Below are positions 1 to 5,098 of a stretch of 5,098 bases of DNA, in pieces. Position 1 is the stretch's first letter, and every line of letters starts with the position of its first letter. Position numbers and translations under genes: made by a program. Origin of the DNA: Phycisphaerae bacterium (GTDB taxonomy: Bacteria; Planctomycetota; Phycisphaerae; UBA1845); the NCBI GenBank assembly GCA_029260155.1, contig JAJDDU010000179.1, forward strand, positions 1-5,098, in the 5' to 3' direction. The notes under the pieces are model-generated. The model made no database searches, was not told the DNA's origin, and worked only from the letters and a program-made list of their open reading frames with translations.

Positions 1-704
1 AGCCCCCCGCCAGCCAGCGCGCACACCTCCTCGGATGAAAGCGTCTCGTCCGCAGTCCGCACGCATCCCCTGGCTTGACGCGACAACTCGTCGAGCGCGG
101 CGCGACGCTCCGCGAAGCTCAGAGGTTGCAACAGGTCGAAAAGCGATCGATAGAGCGACTGCCGCACATTCGGCTGACCGTCACTGAGGACATTCCATCC
201 GGCGTCACGTTCGCTGTCCTCGCGCGAGTAGATGGCTGCATTGCCCAGTTGCCAAACATGCTCCCGCTCCGCCGTCGTCAGACACAACAGTTCCGAAAGC
301 GTCCCCGGTCCAAGAACAAAGCGCGCCAGTTCATCCCACCACAATTCTCGCCGCTCGCCTCCCGAGTGCGCCACCGCGAACACCGTAGCGCTCACGCCGA
401 ATCGATCGAGAATCGGCTTGGCATTGTGCAAGTTGTCCGCATACCCGTCGTCAAACGTGACCGCGACATCTCCCCCGCAACGACCGCCCGAACACCGATC
501 CGCCAGCTCAGCCAACGTCGCAGGGCGTCGAAAACGACGCAACACCTCCATGTGTTCAGAAAAATGCTCCGGCGTGACGCAGAGCAACTGCGGATCGCTC
601 CCCACACAAGCAACACGGTGGTACAGCAGAATCAGCCCACCGTCACCCGATCGCCCGGGCTTGGTTCGATCCTTCGCACCAGATATGACCGCCCCGCTTG
701 CCAC
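1..704 (-). CDS. Polysaccharide deacetylase (NodB-like), partial: C-terminus beyond left edge
   Basis: Hand translation of the minus strand from a GTG at 704-702 gives about 234 codons with no stop before the window edge. Visible motifs are LILLYHRV (residues 24-31), a PEHFSEHMEVLRR segment (45-57), and the NodB hallmark VAVTFDDGYADN (80-91), where D85 would be the catalytic base and D86 a metal ligand. ATVFAV (106-111) and WWDEL (122-126) follow, typical of the longer deacetylases found in exopolysaccharide clusters. The family's HxxxH metal-binding motif usually comes after this point and lies outside the window, so catalytic competence cannot be judged. The product would hydrolyse acetyl groups from a glycan. 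GTG 704 is the only reasonable start: it lies 2 bases after the upstream stop, with a GGGG tract (715-712) 7 bases before it. No signal peptide is evident. The substrate is unknown. Confidence 0.9.
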   Translation of the reverse strand, partial: MASGAVISGAKDRTKPGRSGDGGLILLYHRVACVGSDPQLLCVTPEHFSEHMEVLRRFRRPATLAELADRCSGGRCGGDVAVTFDDGYADNLHNAKPILDRFGVSATVFAVAHSGGERRELWWDELARFVLGPGTLSELLCLTTAEREHVWQLGNAAIYSREDSERDAGWNVLSDGQPNVRQSLYRSLFDLLQPLSFAERRAALDELSRQARGCVRTADETLSSEEVCALAGGG

Positions 705-706
705 CC

Positions 707-1426
707 TTACGCCCCAGCCGCCCGAGTTGCACGCACCGTAATCATCAGCTCGTAATCTGCGTCGCGGTGATCCAATTCCTCCGGCTCCAACTCATCGGAC
801 GCAAGACCGTGCAGAAACGCCGTCGCGACCAGCACATTGCCAAACGCGTCCACTTGCACATCCTCCACGGAGAAGACATCCTCGAACAGCCGCCGCGCAG
901 AGCACGTGGTAAACCGCCAGTAGTCGCCCCAACGCTCCATGTCGTATCGGCTGATCTGACTGATACCGGGAAGCGTCACCAGAAGCGTTCCGCCCGGAGC
1001 AAGAAGGTCGTGCAGCGTACGCGCCGCCCGCCGCACATCGTAAATAAACGGCAACGTCTGCGTGCAAATGATGCAATCGAACGCACGATCCGCAAACTGA
1101 TCTGGATCGGTGAGGTCCGCAATGATCGTGCTCTGGCGCGTACCCGTCAAATGAAGAATGTCACTGCGTGACACTCGATCGCCGCCGAACCGACGGGTGT
1201 AAGCGTCGTCCGCTACTTCGAGCACGCGACCGCGAACGTCCTCACCGCAACAAGCCAGAAACCGCTCGATGTAGTACCGATCAATGCACAACCCGCGATC
1301 AAAACCAAAGACCCGGCTTACCGGTTCAAGCCTCCGCATATCGCCCCAACGCACGGACTCTCGCACACGCGGAGGACCAGCCTCCCGTGCCCCCGATCCT
1401 CGCCCCGCTGCCATCTGCGCACTCAC
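707..1426 (-). CDS. Class I SAM-dependent methyltransferase of a glycan-cluster type
   Basis: The 239-residue product contains RWGDMRRLEPVSRVFGFDRG (26-45) followed by IDRYYIERFL (48-57). Next are the first Rossmann strand RGRVLEVADDAYTRRFGG (65-82), the second strand ending IIADLTD (101-107), FDCIICTQTLPFIYD (116-130), LLAPGGTLLVTLPG (141-154) and ISQISRYDMERWGDYWRFT (155-173). From memory this is a recognisable family encoded beside glycosyltransferases and polysaccharide deacetylases, exactly as here. The glycine-rich motif I is replaced by EVADD, normal for this group as I recall it. It probably methylates a sugar or glycan intermediate in the cytoplasm; the acceptor is unknown. The GTG start is supported by AAGGGG (1439-1434) 7 bases upstream, overlapping the preceding gene's stop. 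An in-frame ATG four codons later (1414) is the alternative. The 11-base gap upstream and 2-base gap downstream indicate an operon. Confidence 0.9.
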   Translation of the reverse strand: MSAQMAAGRGSGAREAGPPRVRESVRWGDMRRLEPVSRVFGFDRGLCIDRYYIERFLACCGEDVRGRVLEVADDAYTRRFGGDRVSRSDILHLTGTRQSTIIADLTDPDQFADRAFDCIICTQTLPFIYDVRRAARTLHDLLAPGGTLLVTLPGISQISRYDMERWGDYWRFTTCSARRLFEDVFSVEDVQVDAFGNVLVATAFLHGLASDELEPEELDHRDADYELMITVRATRAAGA

Positions 1427-1433
1427 GCTTTCG

Positions 1434-1439
1434 CCCCTT
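1434..1439 (-). promoter_or_regulatory. Shine-Dalgarno AAGGGG deciding the GTG start of the methyltransferase
   Basis: On the minus strand the sequence TAAGGGGCGAAAGC runs directly into the GTG at 1426. AAGGGG is 7 bases before the start codon and overlaps the TAA stop of the FkbM gene (1440-1438). It selects GTG 1426 over the internal ATG and suggests that translation of the two methyltransferases is coupled. Confidence 0.6.
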
Positions 1440-2280
1440 ACAGCCGCGACTCAGCCACATCGATCGGCACGCGCACAGCGTGAATCAGGCAAAACCACGT
1501 CGTGTCACAGTCGAGCATGTACGGCCTACCCGTCGCAGGACAGGTCTCGTGATCGAAGTTCGTGATCTGATAGCGAAACCCATGACGATGCAACAGGTTC
1601 AGGATCGCACCGAGACGCTGAGGCACCTCAGGCCAGCCATGATACTCGATCACAATTCGCTTGACATTCGCAAGTCGCCCCGACGCCGCCGCCTCTTCCA
1701 GAACCACCCACTCTTTTCCTTCGATGTTCAGCTTGAGGCAGTCCACCGGCTCATCAAGGTAGCCCGAAAGCCGCACCGTCTCGACCGCAGCGTCCGCAGG
1801 CGATCTGTCCACCAAACGACCGCCGTCCGCACCATCGGGCGCAAACGACGCAGTGCCTGCACACTCCGCCAAAGCGCCGCGCACCAGACGCACGTCGTCC
1901 AGGCGATTGACTTCAACGTTGCGTTGAAGAATCTCAAAAACCTCCGGATCGGGTTCGAAGCAGACAATTCGGGCGTTCGGGTACACCGATTTGAAATACA
2001 CCGTCGCCATCCCGATGCAGCCGCCGCCGTCAACGATTGTGGGCGTCTTGTTCTCAGTAGCGAAGTGGTAAATCCGTTGGACGAAGATGTCCTTGAATTC
2101 CATGTAGAAGGATTGAACGTCCGCGTAGGCGATGTCGTAGCACCCAAACGTAAAACGCCCAGCTGTCCGGCGAACACCCGTCGCCGCTCGACGACGCAGA
2201 TCCTGAAGAAACCCGCGCGCATCAAACAGCGCCGTCTCGGCCGGTACATTCTCGTTTCGCATGGTCCCACCCAATGACAA
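1438..2280 (-). CDS. FkbM-family SAM-dependent methyltransferase
   Basis: The product is 280 residues from TTG 2280, or 274 from ATG 2262. The SAM-binding Rossmann core starts with TIVDGGGCIGMATVYF (81-96). It continues with RIVCFEPDPEVFEIL (104-118), in which E109 is the expected adenosine-ribose ligand, then ILQRNVEVNRL (117-127) and VRLVRGAL (130-137). The FkbM signature DCLKLNIEGKEW (180-191) follows; the family more often has Asp where N185 stands. The family performs O-methylation on polyketides, sugars and glycolipids; in this neighbourhood a glycan acceptor is likely. The TTG start has GGAGAG (2292-2287) 6 bases upstream. ATG 2262 has only a GGTGGG placed very close. An in-frame TGA just above TTG 2280 rules out longer forms. 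No signal peptide or membrane segment is seen, so the protein is probably cytoplasmic. The family call is firm; start and substrate are not. Confidence 0.9.
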   Translation of the reverse strand: MSLGGTMRNENVPAETALFDARGFLQDLRRRAATGVRRTAGRFTFGCYDIAYADVQSFYMEFKDIFVQRIYHFATENKTPTIVDGGGCIGMATVYFKSVYPNARIVCFEPDPEVFEILQRNVEVNRLDDVRLVRGALAECAGTASFAPDGADGGRLVDRSPADAAVETVRLSGYLDEPVDCLKLNIEGKEWVVLEEAAASGRLANVKRIVIEYHGWPEVPQRLGAILNLLHRHGFRYQITNFDHETCPATGRPYMLDCDTTWFCLIHAVRVPIDVAESRL

Positions 2281-2384
2281 TGTTCACTCTCCAGGGCCAC
2301 GCCGACACATCGGCGCGGACAGCCAGACAATGCCGCTCTATCGACACAACAACCAGCGTTTCAACAGAGGAAGCGCGTCAAATG
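2281..2384 (-). promoter_or_regulatory. 104-base spacer with small hairpin and weak promoter-like pair
   Basis: This is one of the larger gaps between the cluster genes. On the minus strand it holds TTGAAA (2364-2359), an 18-base spacer, then TAGAGC (2340-2335): a fair -35 with a poor -10. Further on is a perfect 6-bp stem with a 4-base loop, CGCCGA/TCGGCG (2300-2315), with no T-run after it. The Shine-Dalgarno GGAGAG (2292-2287) of the FkbM gene follows. The spacer could carry an internal promoter or a processing or attenuation hairpin, or be plain spacer. None of these is demonstrated. Confidence 0.2.
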
Positions 2385-3521
2385 TCAGACGCGCGCCAGC
2401 CGAGCAGCCCCCCGCCCCTTTCGGGCCAGATGCTTTTCGAGGATTTCAAGAAGCTCTTCCATACGCCCGCCGTAGGTGTGATCCTCCAGCGTACGCCGTT
2501 GGCCGGCCGCCGCGATCGCCGCCCGTTCTTCCTCGTGCTCCAAGTAGTAACGCACCTTCTCGATACACTCAGCGTCACTCTGAAACGTGAGCACTTCGCG
2601 ACCGGGCTCGAAGGTCGCCGACAGATCATCCTTCGCGTCGGTGAGCAGGCAAGTGCCAACGCCCGTGGCTTCATAGAGACGCATGTTGTTGGCGAAGGAC
2701 GTGACCTCTCGCCCTCGGATCCGGATGCTGCCGTGCAGGTTCAACGTGATGCGGGACTGCGCCAGCACCTCGAACATTCGCGTCCCCCAGCAAGCGCCAC
2801 AATGGTGAGACCGGATGACCGACTCGCCATCAGTGCGCTCGCAGCCATAGCCGAACACATCCACGTCAATCTCACGAAGAAGTCGCTCCAGCCAGCGCAC
2901 GCGGTTTTCGTGCGCCGGACCAAGCCCGCCGACAAACGTCACGTCGAAACGCTTCCCATCCAGAGAAAGCCGCTCCAAAACCCGTTCGTCAAACCCCAGG
3001 CGAAACCGCTCTGCGCGTAGACCGTTCGCCCGAAAGTGCTCCACTAGCGGCGGCCACGAGGAGAGCGCGAGGTCGTAGGATTCAAACGTGCGGTTGTCCG
3101 GCAGGTGTGAAGCAAGCTGCGTCACCAACAGCCGTACCCGGGGTTGGATGTACGAGAGAAACACATCACCCAGTGGGGACCATTCGAATACCAAGAGAAC
3201 GTCGGGGCGATGATGATCGATCTGCGCAGCCAGGATCTGACGCCGCCGCAGGTGGCGATTGGCATCAAGACGCAAACCGTGTTCTCGCGCCCAACATTCC
3301 TGCAACCGATCTGCGTTGACCACGACGGCACGGGCATCGCAGCCCAAGGCCCGTAGCCCCGCGCAGTACGCATCGACGACCCCGAAATCCGTCCCAATCA
3401 AACGTTGAGATTGCTCGTCGAACTCACACGCCGCCAAAGCAGGGTCAGCCGCATACGTCGCGTCAAGAAACTCGGGATAGAATGTCGTAACCAGCAGTAT
3501 GCTCGGTTGCGCGTGCGCCAT
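2385..3521 (-). CDS. CgeB-like glycosyltransferase (Glyco_trans_1_2 type C-terminal domain)
   Basis: From ATG 3521 the product is 378 residues with a GT-B-like two-domain layout. The N-terminal half opens at once with a Rossmann strand, SILLVTTFYPEFL (7-19), and contains RPDVLLVFEWSPLGDVF (105-121). The C-terminal half has FDVTFVGGLGPAHENRVRWL (192-211), WGTRMFEVLAQSRITLNLHG (245-264), FANNMRLYEATGVGTCLLTD (276-295), FEPGREVLTF (304-313) and a helical tail YYLEHEEERAAIAAAGQRRTL (325-345, matched piecewise). ANNMRLYEATG followed by LLTD is the nucleotide-sugar-binding region of CgeB-like transferases. It probably adds a sugar to a surface glycan at the inner side of the membrane; donor and acceptor are unknown. 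The frame stays open up to the preceding stop, so TTG 3590 (401 residues) or GTG 3587 are possible, but the added residues look non-structural. No strong ribosome binding site is visible before ATG 3521. Confidence 0.88.
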   Translation of the reverse strand: MAHAQPSILLVTTFYPEFLDATYAADPALAACEFDEQSQRLIGTDFGVVDAYCAGLRALGCDARAVVVNADRLQECWAREHGLRLDANRHLRRRQILAAQIDHHRPDVLLVFEWSPLGDVFLSYIQPRVRLLVTQLASHLPDNRTFESYDLALSSWPPLVEHFRANGLRAERFRLGFDERVLERLSLDGKRFDVTFVGGLGPAHENRVRWLERLLREIDVDVFGYGCERTDGESVIRSHHCGACWGTRMFEVLAQSRITLNLHGSIRIRGREVTSFANNMRLYEATGVGTCLLTDAKDDLSATFEPGREVLTFQSDAECIEKVRYYLEHEEERAAIAAAGQRRTLEDHTYGGRMEELLEILEKHLARKGRGAARLARV

Positions 3522-3611
3522 AGCATCGTCCACAAGACCGCATGTTCGCCCATGGGCACATCGGGTTTCGCCGGCCCTCCGCTGCACCAATTCCGATCGC
3601 GCGCGCCATTC

Positions 3612-4871
3612 TCACGGCGCCGGCACGGCGCACCCGGTGTACATGCTCTCGTAGAGCGTTGTGAACTCCGCAGGAGTCACTTCAGGAATCACGATGTCGT
3701 GTGAGTAGAGGTCGGTCAGGTCTTCGCCATCAAACGAGACAATCTTGAGCGAAGGGTGAGCATCCAGCTTGAAAGGGCCCTTAAGGTCACTCTTGGGAAG
3801 ACGCTCACCCTTGGAGTCGTACGCGATGACAACCTCGGGCATGAACGGGCTGTGCTCCCCGTAACGCACCACCACACCCTCAAATCCGGAGTTGAGACCG
3901 ACCCGCGCGCCGATGGGGTACGGCTGAATCAGCGAAGCAAAAATCTTCAGCAAAACCGGGTCGTAGAACTGCGAATGCGATCCCCAGGTAATCTCCCACA
4001 ACGCACGCACCGGCGAGCACGCTTCCGCAAAAGCACGCTGACTGGTCGCAGCACTGTAGGCGTCAGCAATCCGAAGAATACGCGCCAAGACGTGGATCTC
4101 ATCGCCCTTCAGGGCATAAGGATACCCGCTACCATCGTAATTCTCGTGGTGTGTTTCGATGATCAATCGTGTAGGCGCGGGACCAGCCGATCCGATCGCC
4201 TCGCCCCCCGCGACGGGATGGTCGCGAATAACCTGGCACTGCTTGAGCGTCAGCGGTTCCGCCTGAGTGAATACCTCCTTGATTTCCAACAGCCCCACAT
4301 CCATGAACAGCGATGCGAGCGCCAGGGGTGTGAGGTCCAGCGCCTCGCTCGTCTGGTAGCCAAGACGATTCCGGCCCGCCCTGCGCGCCGCAGCCACCCG
4401 CGATCGCACGGCATTGCCCATCATGAGACTCAAGTAAAACACATGCGCGGCGTGCGTGGCGAGGTATTCGTTCAGACCACGCATTCCGATCAACGCAGCC
4501 GCCATCGAAGGACGCTCACTCATGTGACCAAGCACGCCCGTCACCGCCTGCTTGATCCCCGCGCAATCCACAGCACCCGCAGTCAATCGACTTCCATACA
4601 TTCCCTGCACGTTCCCCATCAGGGAGATGAGCTGACGCTGCATGCGGTGGGCGATCTCGAAGCCGTCGCTGTCGTCTTGGAATGCAATCAACTCGTCGAG
4701 AACGGGGTCTTCGACGCTTACCGCCTTGCCCGAGCACCGCCGGCGCAAAAAGTCCACGTCGGCAGAGTTTAGCACCTTGCCAGCCGGCAGCAGCAACTGA
4801 GTGCCGACATACACTGGCAAGTGCAGCCTCATGCCGCTGGCAAGTTCCGAAGTTGTCGTCTGTACCGGCAC
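3612..4871 (-). CDS. HD-GYP domain protein with altered HD metal dyad; possible c-di-GMP receptor or phosphodiesterase
   Basis: The 419-residue product has three parts. Residues 8-45 (SELASGMRLHLPVYVGTQLL and on) match the small N-terminal domain often found before HD-GYP. Residues about 135-300 form the HD-GYP domain. Its expected metal ligands are H140, D191, H218 (IRDHP), H241-H242 (ETHHEN) and D270 (IADAYSAATS), and the GYP motif DGSGYP (246-251) is intact. The HDxGK motif, however, reads MDVGL (190-194), losing the ligand His and the Lys. Residues about 318-385 form a beta-rich tail common in this class. HD-GYP proteins hydrolyse cyclic di-GMP; with a substituted metal site this one may be inactive, altered, or a binding protein. 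No receiver or membrane domain is present. GTG 4871 is the first start after the in-frame TGA at 4943-4941, and the N-terminal domain begins right after it. The ribosome binding site is weak (GGGTGG, 9 bases upstream). Confidence 0.9.
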   Translation of the reverse strand: MPVQTTTSELASGMRLHLPVYVGTQLLLPAGKVLNSADVDFLRRRCSGKAVSVEDPVLDELIAFQDDSDGFEIAHRMQRQLISLMGNVQGMYGSRLTAGAVDCAGIKQAVTGVLGHMSERPSMAAALIGMRGLNEYLATHAAHVFYLSLMMGNAVRSRVAAARRAGRNRLGYQTSEALDLTPLALASLFMDVGLLEIKEVFTQAEPLTLKQCQVIRDHPVAGGEAIGSAGPAPTRLIIETHHENYDGSGYPYALKGDEIHVLARILRIADAYSAATSQRAFAEACSPVRALWEITWGSHSQFYDPVLLKIFASLIQPYPIGARVGLNSGFEGVVVRYGEHSPFMPEVVIAYDSKGERLPKSDLKGPFKLDAHPSLKIVSFDGEDLTDLYSHDIVIPEVTPAEFTTLYESMYTGCAVPAP

Positions 4872-4994
4872 TGTGTTGGGCCACCCACACGTTTCCCAGA
4901 ACCTCTGTGTCGGTAATATCGGGCAATAACACGCAGCGGTTCATTTGACACCGCTTCCGACGCCCGCACCAGCGACAGGCCGATAAACGTGGCC
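4872..4994 (-). other. Leader region upstream of the HD-GYP gene
   Basis: These 123 bases between the stop of the right-edge frame and the GTG start of the HD-GYP gene show no recognisable riboswitch, terminator or clear promoter. The best promoter-like pair is TGAACC, 17 bases, GATATT on the minus strand, matching only 3 of 6 and 4 of 6 consensus positions, which is not enough to call. Confidence 0.3.
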
Positions 4995-5098
4995 TCAATC
5001 GTGCAGCAACGCCATTACCTCGCTGCGCGTGCGCGGGTCAGAACGGCACTTGCCGCGAATCGCGGACGTGATCATCACGCTCCCGGCCTTCCTCACGC
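4995..5098 (-). CDS. Unidentified frame open to the right edge (C-terminal end of a gene or a very small ORF)
   Basis: A minus-strand frame is open from the window edge to a TGA at 4997-4995. It encodes about 33 visible residues ending SEVMALLHD, with IRGKCRSDPRTRS before that. An internal ATG at 5075 with GGGAG just upstream would give a 26-residue peptide; otherwise this is the tail of a longer gene outside the window. I do not recognise it. The other two minus-strand frames here are interrupted sooner. It runs in the same direction as the cluster, but a 123-base gap separates it from the HD-GYP gene, so membership in the operon is open. Confidence 0.25.
   Translation of the reverse strand, partial: VRKAGSVMITSAIRGKCRSDPRTRSEVMALLHD

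Noticed and set aside
75..755. Two overlapping plus-strand frames (75-755 and 232-741)
   Set aside because: Both are antisense to the deacetylase frame, which carries LLYHRV and TFDDGYADN.
1168..2277. Plus-strand open frame of 369 codons
   Set aside because: It lies antisense to the FkbM and second methyltransferase genes, is rich in Arg, Pro and His as expected of a GC-rich shadow frame, and shows no recognisable domain, whereas the minus-strand frames carry clear family motifs.
2300..2315. Hairpin as a rho-independent terminator after the glycosyltransferase
   Set aside because: The stem is only 6 bp and no T-run follows it on the minus strand.
2274..3020. Plus-strand open frame of 248 codons
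   Set aside because: Antisense to the glycosyltransferase C-terminal half, which has strong family motifs; composition is that of a shadow.
3756..4772. Plus-strand open frame of 338 codons
   Set aside because: Antisense to the HD-GYP gene, Arg/His-rich composition and no motifs; the opposite strand encodes a full HD-GYP protein.
4516..4998. Minus-strand frame of 160 codons overlapping the start of the HD-GYP gene
   Set aside because: Its first part lies in the leader, and an internal ATG there (about 4948) looked tempting as a small gene. Most of it, however, overlaps the conserved HD-GYP N-terminal region in another frame, and its composition becomes Arg/Gly/Cys-rich without motifs.
1..5098. 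Mobile element, CRISPR array, tRNA or toxin-antitoxin system
   Set aside because: I saw no tandem or inverted long repeats, no cloverleaf-like sequences, no transposase or integrase motifs and no paired small ORFs.

Overview
This window is a GC-rich (roughly 60% by eye) bacterial segment in which every convincing gene lies on the minus strand, so transcription runs from right to left. The order is: an unidentified partial frame at the right edge, an HD-GYP domain protein, a CgeB-like glycosyltransferase, an FkbM-family methyltransferase, a second class I SAM-dependent methyltransferase, and a polysaccharide deacetylase cut by the left edge. There are no tRNA or rRNA genes, CRISPR arrays, insertion sequences or long repeats that I can see. 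The long plus-strand frames are antisense shadows of these genes.

Region by region: 4872-5098 holds an unassigned leader and the tail of an unidentified frame. 3612-4871 encodes a 419-residue HD-GYP protein whose GYP half is well conserved, but whose HD dyad reads MD and whose HDxGK lysine position reads Leu. 2385-3521 encodes a glycosyltransferase with a strongly conserved C-terminal sugar-nucleotide-binding half. A 104-base spacer (2281-2384) with a small hairpin and a weak promoter-like pair separates it from the FkbM methyltransferase (1438-2280). The second methyltransferase (707-1426) and the deacetylase (1-704) follow with gaps of 11 and 2 bases, so the last three genes are very probably co-transcribed and perhaps translationally coupled.

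The genes suggest assembly and tailoring of a cell-surface or secreted glycan: sugar transfer, O-methylation by one or both methyltransferases, and removal of N- or O-acetyl groups. The HD-GYP protein at the head suggests a link to cyclic di-GMP, either as an enzyme or, given its altered metal site, as a receptor. That link rests on adjacency only.

The taxon cannot be fixed from sequence alone. The HD-GYP architecture (N-terminal GMRL-type domain, HD-GYP, C-terminal beta-rich tail) resembles proteins I associate with Planctomycetota and some Proteobacteria; this is a recollection of family style, not a search result. GTG and TTG starts are common here, and the deacetylase is easily missed because it starts with GTG and has no stop inside the window.
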